NCBI GenBank assembly: GCA_964250225.1
Contig: CAXUEY010000009.1
Coordinates: 1 to 64,000, forward strand
Direction: 5' to 3'
DNA from: Paraktedonobacter sp964250225
GTDB lineage: Bacteria > Chloroflexota > Ktedonobacteria > Ktedonobacterales > Ktedonobacteraceae
DNA length: 64,000 nucleotides
Below are positions 7,583 to 15,574 of this stretch, piece after piece. The translations under genes were made by a program, and so were the position numbers. The notes beneath the pieces were generated by a model. It saw nothing but the letters and a program-made list of their open reading frames with translations. It was not told where the DNA came from and did not search any database. The first letter of the stretch is position 1. Each line of letters begins with the position of its first letter.

Positions 7583-9088
7583 CTAGCGCAGAGCTTTGGG
7601 GGTGGGTGGCAGCACGCCAGCATCCACGACTGGCAACTGACGATAGATCTCAGCCCCGTTCAGTACCGAACGCCAGCTTTTAGCAGAGCGCAGGTTCTTG
7701 AGGAAGTCCGTTTGCAGGTCGATGCCCACGGCCTGCCAGTACAGGCTGATGGAGCGGCGCGCGAAGGCGATATCGTTGCGCGGCTCAATGCGGTCCAGGT
7801 CCTCGAAGAAGAAGCCGCAACTGGTGAAGCTGTACTGCTGGTAGTATTGCGCCTCCAGCAATTGCAGGGTACGCCGGGCCAGCAGTTCACTGGCGGGCGC
7901 TTGCTGATGCTTGCCAAAGTTCTCCCAGAAGCTCTCCTCGCTTTCCCAGCCGTTGCGTACAGCCAGATAAGCATCGCGAGCAGACCAGGGATCGGTCAAC
8001 GTCTCGGTGGCGTACTGCTCAAACACCTGGTCGCCACGTGCTGCGAGACGATTGAGGGCGTGGCGTAAGGCACCTTTCCAGGAACTATCGCCCTCGGTGC
8101 ATTCGCAGCCGCCGTCCCAGCGGGCGATGCCGTGGTGACAACTCCAGGCGCTGGGCAAGCGAAGTTCGACCTCGCGTGTGGCCGGGTAGAGCTGCATATA
8201 AGTTTCGAGGGAACAGATTTCAAAGCCGGCAGATGGCGCGCCAACGTTAATCAGGTGCGTGAGAAATTTATCGCGCCAGGGGCGATGGTGCCCGTACAGT
8301 TCGCCATCGGTGGCGATCAGGATCAATTGCGGCTGGCCTGCCTCGCGTTTGGCCTGCTCGATCTGGTCCGGCAGGTAATGGGACGCGAAGAGGTCCGCGT
8401 TGCTGGTGGTGTTCCAGTCGAAGGAGACGCCGCCGGAGAGGGGCGCGTTATAGAAAAAGACCGCGATGCTGCGTCCATCGAAAAGGGGCACGAGGTACGG
8501 TTCGGATGGGTCGATAGGGTTGGCCGCCTGCCAGGGGGCAAGCACGGTATAGGTGATGCCATGCTGAGCCAGCACATCCAGCGTCTCCAGGTCCACCGCC
8601 GTCTCAGCCAGCCACATACCTGTGGCCTCGTGTCCATAGCGCTGACGAAAATCGCGCAAACCCCAGGCGATCTGCGTATGCTTATCGCGCGTGGTTGCCA
8701 GGGGCAGAATGGTATGGTTATAGGCCTGAGCCATCGCATTGCCCACACCGTAGCGCGCGATATGTCGATGGTCAGCTGTGATAATGCGCCGCAGGACTTC
8801 TGGATGGGCCTGTGCCAGCCACGCGGCCAGAGTCGGCCCCAGATCAAAATTGAGCGCGTCAAAGTTGCCCGCTGAAGCATTGGGGGCATAGCATTCTGAA
8901 GTGATTTTTTCATTGAAATTGGCGAAAGGCGTGGCCGCGGCCTCGCGGGGAATCTGGTTGGTAAAAGGGTCTTCGCGTGGAGGTTGATAGAAATGTCCGT
9001 GCAGGCAGAGATACACCTTGCCGGGGGCGAGCATATTTTTTTCATTGCTAGCATCTTCTAATTGAATGGAGTGTGTTGGTTCAAGCAT
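7583..9088 (-). CDS. Glycoside hydrolase family 57-like enzyme
   Basis: 501 residues from ATG 9088 (MLEPTHSIQLED, behind GAGAGGGG). Other in-frame starts lie at 9172, 9145 and 9037. The N-terminal half has the GH57 pattern: the CLHGHFYQPPRED strand with its histidines, HRHIARYG, and GMWLAETAVDLETLDVLA, where the Glu fits the family nucleophile. GH57 enzymes are retaining alpha-glucan amylases, branching enzymes or amylopullulanases; this subgroup (with a DUF3536-like C-terminal part) has no firmly established substrate. Cytoplasmic, no signal peptide. The assembly gap directly follows the stop, so its downstream partner is unseen. Confidence 0.85.
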   Translation of the reverse strand: MLEPTHSIQLEDASNEKNMLAPGKVYLCLHGHFYQPPREDPFTNQIPREAAATPFANFNEKITSECYAPNASAGNFDALNFDLGPTLAAWLAQAHPEVLRRIITADHRHIARYGVGNAMAQAYNHTILPLATTRDKHTQIAWGLRDFRQRYGHEATGMWLAETAVDLETLDVLAQHGITYTVLAPWQAANPIDPSEPYLVPLFDGRSIAVFFYNAPLSGGVSFDWNTTSNADLFASHYLPDQIEQAKREAGQPQLILIATDGELYGHHRPWRDKFLTHLINVGAPSAGFEICSLETYMQLYPATREVELRLPSAWSCHHGIARWDGGCECTEGDSSWKGALRHALNRLAARGDQVFEQYATETLTDPWSARDAYLAVRNGWESEESFWENFGKHQQAPASELLARRTLQLLEAQYYQQYSFTSCGFFFEDLDRIEPRNDIAFARRSISLYWQAVGIDLQTDFLKNLRSAKSWRSVLNGAEIYRQLPVVDAGVLPPTPKALR

Positions 9089-9269
9089 AGGACCCCTCTC
9101 AACTGGCTGGTTCGCGGGCCATTTCTGGCTTACAAACACAAGCATAGAACATCTCTTTCTCTCTCGACTCACTACATTATTTTAACACGACCAATGAATA
9201 CCCTACTATAATACGGATGGTTAGAAGAGAAAGTTTTTGTGATCGCAGCCTATCCCCAAATGGTTCAGG

Positions 9270-9309
9270 GTGAGAGAAGCAGAGAACGGGCGCTCACTGC
9301 TTCTCTCAC
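9270..9309 (-). terminator. Hairpin after the HNH gene
   Basis: 13-bp arms (9270-9282 and 9297-9309; core GAGAGAAGCAG / CTGCTTCTCTC) around a 14-base loop, 12 bases beyond the HNH stop on the minus strand. No T-run follows. Confidence 0.5.
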
Positions 9310-9321
9310 ATCTTCTACGCT

Positions 9322-9882
9322 TTACGCGCCTAAAGACAACTGATTGTGGCCGTTGTGGCTATGATGCTGCGCGCTATTGAGGAAATCCTCGTAAGCCTGA
9401 CGCAGCCTGGGGTAGCGCAGGAGAAAAACCCCGGCATATTCTTGAGTCAGCGGGCGAGGCTGGCGCAGCAGGTGCATATTCACGTCTTTGAGGTAGTGAT
9501 TCCCCTTCTTCCCGTTGCAGGAGCGGCAAGAGGCCACCAGGTTCTCCCAGGTGCTCAGCCCACCACGCGAACGCGGGATAATATGATCAAGCGTGAGTTC
9601 GCGTGTGTGCTTGCCGCAATACTGGCAGGTATCCTCGTCGCGCAGCAGAATATTCGCGCGCGTAGGCTGCAAAACCAGGCGCGGAATCCTGACATTCGCC
9701 AGCAGCTGCACGATCACGGGGTGCTCCAGCTCCAGGCGCCTGGCTAGAATACTCTCCTCAATCAACTGACGCACATTCTCATCCACAAACGTCACCTTCT
9801 GCTTGGAGAGAAGGACGATGAGACGACGTTCAGGAATGACCGAGAGAGGTTGCAGCGAAGAATTCAGTACAAGAACAGGCAT
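9322..9882 (-). CDS. HNH endonuclease domain protein
   Basis: 186 residues from ATG 9882 (MPVLVLNSSLQPLSVIPE), behind AAAGGGAAG. The first 85 residues are the region found in front of this common HNH family. The nuclease core is CQYCG...LTLDHIIPRSRGG...WENLVASCRSCNGKKGN: two CxxC pairs for structural zinc and the DH-x-x-P-x-S-x-GG catalytic segment. Such stand-alone HNH proteins are widespread in Chloroflexota, Actinobacteria and Cyanobacteria, and their role is not known. No methylase or restriction partner is adjacent. Confidence 0.9.
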   Translation of the reverse strand: MPVLVLNSSLQPLSVIPERRLIVLLSKQKVTFVDENVRQLIEESILARRLELEHPVIVQLLANVRIPRLVLQPTRANILLRDEDTCQYCGKHTRELTLDHIIPRSRGGLSTWENLVASCRSCNGKKGNHYLKDVNMHLLRQPRPLTQEYAGVFLLRYPRLRQAYEDFLNSAQHHSHNGHNQLSLGA

Positions 9883-9993
9883 GAATGACTTCCCTTTCCT
9901 CTCTGTCAGAGCCAACTCTCAAGAACAAACAGCGAGGAAGAAGCCTGAGGTATACGTGTGGCGGAAGGGGATCAAACCCCGACTCCTCAGCTT

Positions 9994-10173
9994 CTAGCGC
10001 CGTTTGTCACGACGACCAGCTGGATAGGAGCGGAAGTGTTTTGCGTCTCCAGGTAAGTGTGGCACAGCAAGCCGTCCGCCGCGTCTCCAATGTGCTGCTT
10101 GCCAGCATGGACACGCGGTAGCCAGATGACACCATCCAGTTAATGTGGATGAATGGATCTGTACTGCTCGCAT
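9994..10173 (-). CDS. Small hypothetical ORF (59 aa)
   Basis: ATG 10173 follows AAGGAG at a good distance, and the frame runs 59 codons to TAG. The product is basic (ending GRRDKRR), with a Trp/Cys-rich patch (GWCHLATACPCWQAAHW). It lies between the tRNA-Pro and HNH genes, all on the minus strand. Its only support is the ribosome-binding site and an open frame. Confidence 0.3.
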   Translation of the reverse strand: MRAVQIHSSTLTGWCHLATACPCWQAAHWRRGGRLAVPHLPGDAKHFRSYPAGRRDKRR

Positions 10174-10228
10174 CGCCAACTCCTTCAAGGTTTTTCCCTG
10201 TGCAATGGCCTGTAGGGATATGCCATCC

Positions 10229-10305
10229 TGGTCGGGGTGAGAGGACTTGAACCTCCGACCTCAGCGTCCCGAACGCTGCGCGCTAGCCGACTGCGCTACA
10301 CCCCG
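10229..10305 (-). tRNA. tRNA-Pro (anticodon CGG), CCA encoded
   Basis: The minus strand reads CGGGGTG ... CACCCCG as a 7-bp acceptor stem, followed by A and an encoded CCA (10229-10231). The anticodon stem CAGCG/CGCTG encloses loop TTCGGGA, giving anticodon CGG for codon CCG. The T-arm GGAGG-TTCAAGT-CCTCT is canonical. Length 77 bases. Confidence 0.95.
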
Positions 10306-10715
10306 AAAAAAACATTCCGCGCAAGAAATTCGCTGGTCCTGACCAGTGAACTATTTGCAGTGCCCGACACGTTCTCCACAAGTGTAGAACGGCTTGATAG
10401 GCACCTCCCCTGCTTCAAGCCTAGTATAACATACCGCGTCAAGCCCTTACAAGGGGGGAGACACGTGAAATACACGATCATACAAGTGGAGTTGTGATCG
10501 TGGAACAATGTTTTGCAGCAAATGTTCATCCAGACACCCCACAGACGCGATAAATATCGCAACGATAACGTTACAAAGTGTAGAGGAAATGGTCTTTTTG
10601 AGGGTCGGGATAAGCTCAAGTTCCCCCAGAAGGGAGAGTGGCTTGCCTCTTGTTCACGGGCATGCTATATTGAGGCCATCGTACCTACGCATTTTTTAGA
10701 AGGGGCGGAAGCGCT
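10306..10715. other. Gene-free stretch upstream of the 10716 membrane protein
   Basis: No supported ORF. It holds one inverted repeat, CACGATCA (10473-10480) with TGATCGTG (10495-10502) around a 14-base loop, and an A/T-rich stretch with the short palindrome TATCG-CAA-CGATA. It probably contains promoters for the tRNA (minus) and the 10716 gene (plus), but no clear -35/-10 pair was found. Confidence 0.4.
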
Positions 10716-11183
10716 ATGCATTTTAACCTGGCGAACTGGTTGTTTCAAGATCCATGCACGGCAACAGGCTGCTATGTCGGTGGACCGGCACCAGAAATGT
10801 TTCATTTTTATCCACACTGGATCATTTTTTGTGCTTTAGGCATTTTGGTCGCCTTCTACTACTCGGTAGAGGGCCGCAAGCGTTTTACCAAAAACCGTCC
10901 GTGGGTCAAGTATATGTTGGACCGCTATCTGGGCTGGCTGGCGGTGATCTGTGTGATCGGCCTGCCCTTGATCTTCTCGCGCGCGTACCTGGATCAGTTT
11001 TTCTTTGCCTGGCGTGCCTGGCGCTACCTGTGGCTGCTCGCCCTGGTGGTCTGGGGCGCCCTCTTCCTGGTCCATCGCCTGACAAAGTATAAGCAGGAAA
11101 AAGAGTACTACACGCATATGCAGAGGCGCGAGCAGTATATTCCGAAGAGCAGCAAACGCAAAGCTGCCACGGCACGGCGCTAA
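10716..11183 (+). CDS. Small integral membrane protein, unknown
   Basis: 155 residues with three predicted membrane helices: HWIIFCALGILVAFYYSV, LGWLAVICVIGLPLIFSRAY and RYLWLLALVVWGALFLVH. The cytoplasmic tail is strongly basic (YIPKSSKRKAATARR). The start is behind GGGGCGGAAG. It lies 7 bases before mobA on the same strand and may be cotranscribed. No family recognised. Confidence 0.7.
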   Translation: MHFNLANWLFQDPCTATGCYVGGPAPEMFHFYPHWIIFCALGILVAFYYSVEGRKRFTKNRPWVKYMLDRYLGWLAVICVIGLPLIFSRAYLDQFFFAWRAWRYLWLLALVVWGALFLVHRLTKYKQEKEYYTHMQRREQYIPKSSKRKAATARR

Positions 11184-11190
11184 CACGCTA

Positions 11191-11925
11191 ATGCACAAGC
11201 GGGCAGAGGCAGCAAACAACGCGAACCTGCCGCCAATACAACGCACGGGTCCAGACGTGGGAATATCCTGGACACAGTGCGCGGGTAGCACAATGCCGTC
11301 AGGTATGGTGCCGGGTGTGGCCGGGATCATCCTGGCGGGCGGCCGCAGTCGGCGCATGGGCAGCAACAAGGCTCTCCTGCCCGCGCCCGGCTCGACCACG
11401 CGCACGTTTGTGGAGCAGCTCGCGCTGCGACTGGCTCCCCGCTGCGTCGAAGTGCTCCTGGTTGCACGCGACATCGCAAGCGGCCAGGAGTACGCATCGT
11501 GTGCGCCCCCAGCTAACTGGCGCCTGGTCTACGATCAAACGCCCGATCAGGGTCCGTTGATGGGCCTTGCCAGCGGTCTGCGAGCCATTACCTACACGCA
11601 CGCGCTGGTCGTCGCGGTTGACCTTCCCTGCATACGGCCCACACTACTGAGCTGGCTGGCCGCGTTCCCGCTGACCGACGAGGTGCTGGTGCCGTGTGTC
11701 TCCGGCATACCCCAGGTCTTGCTGGCCCGCTACCCCCGCGCGATACTCCCCACCATCGAGGCGTGCCTGCGCGAGGGACGACGCGACCCCAGGGCGCTAC
11801 TGGAGCGCGTGCCCATCCACTTTCTGGACGAGGAGCAGGTGCGCGTGGCTGACCCCGATCTCCGTTCGTTTCTGAATGTGAATACGCCAGAAGATTTCGC
11901 TCAGATCTCCGCGTTAAAAATGTGA
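11191..11925 (+). CDS. mobA: Molybdenum cofactor guanylyltransferase
   Basis: Transfers GMP from GTP to molybdopterin to make the MGD cofactor. The nucleotide-binding signature GIILAGGRSRRMGSNKALL (near residue 45) and the metal-binding VAVDLPCI match the NTP-transferase-3 fold. The C-terminus FLNVNTPEDF is the usual family end. The first 35-40 residues are not part of the fold, and no ribosome-binding site supports 11191. Internal ATGs at 11293 and 11305 would give a family-length protein of about 205 residues. No other molybdenum gene is nearby. Confidence 0.85.
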   Translation: MHKRAEAANNANLPPIQRTGPDVGISWTQCAGSTMPSGMVPGVAGIILAGGRSRRMGSNKALLPAPGSTTRTFVEQLALRLAPRCVEVLLVARDIASGQEYASCAPPANWRLVYDQTPDQGPLMGLASGLRAITYTHALVVAVDLPCIRPTLLSWLAAFPLTDEVLVPCVSGIPQVLLARYPRAILPTIEACLREGRRDPRALLERVPIHFLDEEQVRVADPDLRSFLNVNTPEDFAQISALKM

Positions 11926-11972
11926 TACCCTGGAAGAGCCACTATCTATCGTGTTCTGGAGTTTGTTATTGT

Positions 11973-12863
11973 ATGACAGAAAACCCTGTACAAGAAATCA
12001 AACTGATTGCTATCGATATTGATGGCACGCTACTCACACCTGATGGTCAGATCACACCTCGCACACACGCGGCGATCCAGGCAGCACAACGCGCGGGCAT
12101 CATCGTTACCCTTGCCACAGCGCGCCGCTACACGACTGCCGGGCTGATCGCGGCAAAACTGGGCATCGACCTGCCCCTGATCACCTATGATGGCGCCCTG
12201 ATCGCCCACTATCCCAGCGCCGCTATCCTGGATAGTCAGGTACTTGCCGCCAGCGTGGCCTGCCAGGCGGTAGAGATTTTCCAACACCATAGAGTCCAGC
12301 CGATTATCCATCCCTGCGATTGTGTGGTTGAGGAAGTGTGGACGGGGCCAGCCGCGCACGATCATCTAGAACTGGCCGAGTATGTGACAATTGTGCAGGG
12401 AGAAGACCGCCTGCGCCGCATGACCTATGAAACCCTGTGCGCTGGCATGGTTAACCCCTTGCGCGTCGTGGCCTTTGTTGCCGAAGAGACCATGTACACC
12501 CTGCTGCCCGCGCTGGCGGAACTGGACTGTGCCTGCTATATGCTCAAACTGGGGAGCTACGGCTGCGCTGAACTGACCCTGATGTGCAAAAATTGCTCCA
12601 AAGCCAGCGCGGTGGCCACTCTCGCCGAACACTACCACATTCCTCTGGCACAGGTCATGGCCATCGGCGATAACACCAACGACATCCCCATGCTGCAACG
12701 CGCAGGCTGGGGCGTGGCGATGGGCCAGGCTCCGATAGCGGTGAAGGCAGTGGCCAGGGCCGTCACCACCAGCAATCTGGAGGATGGCGTCGCCCTGGCC
12801 ATCGAACGGTACGCGCTGACGCAAGACGCGTGTGCATGTATCTCTCTCGCCGTTGAGGAATAA
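11973..12863 (+). CDS. Cof-type HAD-IIB phosphatase
   Basis: 296 residues from ATG 11973 (MTENPVQEIKL), preferred over 11922, which overlaps mobA. HAD motif I is DIDGTLLTPDG, motif II TLATAR, and motif III/IV K...GDNTNDIPML near the C-terminus, with the large alpha/beta C2B cap between. Family members dephosphorylate sugar phosphates, FMN or pyridoxal phosphate; the substrate here is not predictable. The motif IV region is intact, so an active enzyme is expected. Confidence 0.9.
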   Translation: MTENPVQEIKLIAIDIDGTLLTPDGQITPRTHAAIQAAQRAGIIVTLATARRYTTAGLIAAKLGIDLPLITYDGALIAHYPSAAILDSQVLAASVACQAVEIFQHHRVQPIIHPCDCVVEEVWTGPAAHDHLELAEYVTIVQGEDRLRRMTYETLCAGMVNPLRVVAFVAEETMYTLLPALAELDCACYMLKLGSYGCAELTLMCKNCSKASAVATLAEHYHIPLAQVMAIGDNTNDIPMLQRAGWGVAMGQAPIAVKAVARAVTTSNLEDGVALAIERYALTQDACACISLAVEE

Positions 12864-12877
12864 AAAACCGGACGTGC

Positions 12878-12973
12878 TTAACTCATTTGATAAATGCGAT
12901 ATTCAATTTCCTTCGCGGGAAGAGGGCCTTCAATCGCTTCTCGATAGGTCATTTCATATTCAAGCTGAAACAT
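12878..12973 (-). CDS. Small ORF (31 aa)
   Basis: ATG 12973 follows CAGGAG at the right distance. It encodes MFQLEYEMTYREAIEGPLPA followed by KEIEYRIYQMS, an acidic, helical peptide. It lies downstream of trmD and a second small ORF on the same strand, and its stop is 15 bases from the stop of the convergent HAD gene, the only convergent junction here without a hairpin. Too short for family assignment. Confidence 0.4.
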   Translation of the reverse strand: MFQLEYEMTYREAIEGPLPAKEIEYRIYQMS

Positions 12974-13101
12974 AGGTGCTCACTCCTGTGGTAAAATGTC
13001 TCCTCCGTCTATCTTACCCATGTTTGAGCGAGAAGAACAAGGTGTAAACCCTTGACAGCACATAAGCCTGCTGGCCCGGTGCCTCGCTTCCCCCCTACTC
13101 C

Positions 13102-13203
13102 CTACTCCGAGGCAGCGTTCTCCTCGACCAGTATCAGAGGCTCTACAAAATGGGTCTCCCATTGCGCGAGATGCGCGGCGATTACGCCGTATGGAGCAGT
13201 CAT
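13102..13203 (-). CDS. Small ORF (33 aa) downstream of trmD
   Basis: A strong ribosome-binding site (GAGGAGGGAA) precedes ATG 13203. The product begins MTAPYGVIAAHLAQWETHFV and ends EPLILVEENAASE. It begins 22 bases after the trmD stop and is probably cotranscribed. No homologue recognised; the strong start site is the main support. Confidence 0.45.
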   Translation of the reverse strand: MTAPYGVIAAHLAQWETHFVEPLILVEENAASE

Positions 13204-13225
13204 GAACTTTCCCTCCTCTGTATAG

Positions 13226-13960
13226 TTATCCCTCTTCTTGTTCAGCCTCCAGCTCTTTGAGGATTTTCTGGTCCTGTTTGCTGCTCATATCCAGCTTCGC
13301 GAACAGGTCGGGGCGGCGTGCGCGGGTACGGCGTAGGGATTCTTTGCGGCGCCAGCGAGCGACATTGGCATGGTGGCCGGAGAGCAGCATATCGGGCACG
13401 CGCCAGCCGCGAAATTCGGCGGGGCGCGTATAATGGGGATATTCGAGCATATTCTGGCTGTGCGACTCTTCGAGCGTGGACTCTTCACCACCGAGCACGC
13501 CGGGCAGCAGACGACTGGTGGCATCGACGATAATCATCGCGGCTAACTCGCCACCGGTCAGCACGTAATCTCCCAGCGAAATCTCGTCGGTCACCAGGTG
13601 CTCACGCACACGCTCGTCGATGCCTTCGTAGTGGCCACAGATCAGTGTCAGGCACGGGTGCCGGGTCAGTTCGTGGGCAATCTGCTGAGTAAAGGGTCGG
13701 CCCTGCGGCGTCATCAGGATAATCGGCCCGCCCTGGTAGACCGCCTCAACCGCGTTGAAGATCGGCTCTGGCTTCATGACCATGCCCGCGCCCCCACCAT
13801 AGGGATAATCGTCCACAATGTGGTGCTTATCGGTGGTAATCGCGCGAATATTATGTAACGCGATGCTCAACAGCCCCTGCTCCTGGGCGCGTTTGAGAAT
13901 GCTCTCAGAAAACGGTCCCTGGAACATCGCCGGGAAAAGCGTGAAAATATCAAAATGCAT
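13226..13960 (-). CDS. trmD: tRNA (guanine-37-N1)-methyltransferase
   Basis: SPOUT-fold methyltransferase making m1G37 in tRNAs reading CNN codons, including the Pro(CGG) tRNA encoded in this window. MHFDIFTLFPAMFQGPFSES, DDYPYGGGAGMVMK and the knotted SAM site (GHYEGIDERV, LGDYVLTGGELAA) are all present. 244 residues is family length. It is outside the usual rimM-rplS context; two small ORFs follow instead. The C-terminal 25 residues are charged and probably disordered. Confidence 0.97.
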   Translation of the reverse strand: MHFDIFTLFPAMFQGPFSESILKRAQEQGLLSIALHNIRAITTDKHHIVDDYPYGGGAGMVMKPEPIFNAVEAVYQGGPIILMTPQGRPFTQQIAHELTRHPCLTLICGHYEGIDERVREHLVTDEISLGDYVLTGGELAAMIIVDATSRLLPGVLGGEESTLEESHSQNMLEYPHYTRPAEFRGWRVPDMLLSGHHANVARWRRKESLRRTRARRPDLFAKLDMSSKQDQKILKELEAEQEEG

Positions 13961-14021
13961 CGGGAAACCTCACCACTTTAAGCGCGAACAATGTATCCTA
14001 TTATTTTATCTTTGCTGAGCT

Positions 14022-14050
14022 ATTCTAGCATGCTGAATACTTGAAAGCAA
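14022..14050 (-). promoter_or_regulatory. Promoter for trmD
   Basis: On the minus strand TTGCTT (14045-14050), a 17-base spacer, and TAGAAT (14022-14027). This leaves a leader of about 55 bases to the trmD ATG at 13960. Confidence 0.55.
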
Positions 14051-14193
14051 CAATCCCCCAAACAGGGGATAGCATAATCACACCGCTCAGGGACTCTGCT
14101 CCACTGGCTTTTTCTCTATACTTGCTGCTGTAGCCAGTACATCTATAGCTGGTGTTCTACATCAATTCATGTTTGGAGAAGGAGAATATAGAC

Positions 14194-15540
14194 ATGGATG
14201 CTCTTAAAATGCCGGAAATAGCAGCCCCGAAGCATGTTCGCAGGCACCCATTGCTTAACCGCAATTTTGCCTGGCTCTGGAGTGGACAGGCCATTTCTAT
14301 TCTGGGCGATTTCATTTTCAATACAACGCTGGTGGTGTGGGTGGCAGTCGTACTGACCAAAGGTCAGGCATGGACGCCGCTGGCCGTCAGTGGGATCTTC
14401 CTGGCCGCATCGCTGCCTACGCTGTTGCTGGGAGCGCTGGCGGGAGTGTTTGTGGATCGCTGGAATAAGCGCCTGGCGATGCTATGGGCCAATCTATTGC
14501 AGGTGAGCTGTGTCGTATTGCCGCTCATACAAACGAGCGGGGCAGTGGGGAAACAAGGGCTATTCTGGCAACTGGGCACACTCTATCTGGTTGTCTTCCT
14601 GGTCAATACTGCTGAGCAGGTTTTTCGTCCGGCCATGTTGGCCCTGATCGGAGAAGTTGTTGCGAAGGATGAACAAGCGCAGGCAATGGGGCTTGGCCAG
14701 ATTTCGGTTAGTCTGGCCACCTTGCTTGGTCCCGCGCTGGCTCCTCCAATCCTGCTGGCCTTTGGCATCCAATGGGCGCTGCTCATCAACATGCTCTCGT
14801 TCCTGGTTTCAGGGCTGACCATCCTCTTCATCCATCCGCCGCAAAGCACGCAGGGATCAGCGCGCAAAGAGCACGCCCATTTCCTGGTGGAGTTTCAGGC
14901 GGGAGCGCGTTTTCTCTTCCACAGCCGGATTTTACGGACGATGCTTGTGCTTTCGATCATCGCCTTACTCGGCGGTGGCGCGTTGGCGGCGCTCGACATC
15001 TTCTTCGTCACGCAAAATCTGCATACGCCCCCCGTGCTCTACGGCACATTGGAGACGGCGACGGGAGCGGGCGCGATTCTCGGAGCCATTCTTGCGAGTA
15101 TGTTGGGCGAACGCATTGGCCTGATACGGATGTTCTGGGCTTCTGTGCTGGCGCTCGGCGTGGGTATCCTCGTGTATGCGCGCCTGAATAGCTTTGTGCC
15201 CGCGCTCGTGCTGACGTTCTGTTTGGGCATTCCTTTTGCAGCGCTCGCCGTGGCCTCGGGGCCACTGCTGTTGCGTGCCACGCCTCAAGAGTTTATCGGG
15301 CGCATCGAAGCGCTGTTTGGTTCGTTCTCAGCAGTCGCCACGCTGCTTGGATCTGCCGCCGCTGGTTACATCGATAGCTTGCTGACTGGCCGCTTCCATC
15401 CAACGCTGCTTGGCCTGACCTTTGGGCCTATCGATACCATCTTTATGGCAGCCGGGCTACTCTTGCTCATAAGCGGCCTCTACGCTATGCTTAGTCTACG
15501 GCACGCGGATACCAGTTCCGGCATTCCTACCAAAGAGTAG
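14194..15540 (+). CDS. MFS transporter (drug/macrolide-efflux type)
   Basis: 448 residues from ATG 14194 (MDALKMPEIAAP), chosen for GGAGAAGGAG upstream. About 12 membrane segments, with the loop 2-3 signature GALAGVFVDRWNKRLAMLWANL typical of the MefA/enterobactin-exporter group of the major facilitator superfamily. The N-terminus (NRNFAWLWSGQAISILGDF) is highly typical. It is followed after 34 bases by a two-component kinase and regulator on the same strand, which may control it. Substrate not predictable. Confidence 0.88.
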   Translation: MDALKMPEIAAPKHVRRHPLLNRNFAWLWSGQAISILGDFIFNTTLVVWVAVVLTKGQAWTPLAVSGIFLAASLPTLLLGALAGVFVDRWNKRLAMLWANLLQVSCVVLPLIQTSGAVGKQGLFWQLGTLYLVVFLVNTAEQVFRPAMLALIGEVVAKDEQAQAMGLGQISVSLATLLGPALAPPILLAFGIQWALLINMLSFLVSGLTILFIHPPQSTQGSARKEHAHFLVEFQAGARFLFHSRILRTMLVLSIIALLGGGALAALDIFFVTQNLHTPPVLYGTLETATGAGAILGAILASMLGERIGLIRMFWASVLALGVGILVYARLNSFVPALVLTFCLGIPFAALAVASGPLLLRATPQEFIGRIEALFGSFSAVATLLGSAAAGYIDSLLTGRFHPTLLGLTFGPIDTIFMAAGLLLLISGLYAMLSLRHADTSSGIPTKE

Positions 15541-15574
15541 GGGGAAAACTGCGCGCAGAGAGGAAGCACACACG

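Noticed and set aside
8132..8875. 247-codon plus-strand ORF
   Set aside because: Antisense to the GH57 gene, no family pattern, no promoter or ribosome-binding site.
9955..10005. tRNA-like T-arm (minus strand GGGGTTTGATCCCC followed by TTCCGCC) upstream of tRNA-Pro
   Set aside because: The T-loop has T at the invariant C56 position, and no matching 5' acceptor or D-arm lies at tRNA distance; a GGCGGAC near 10080 is too far. At best a fragment.
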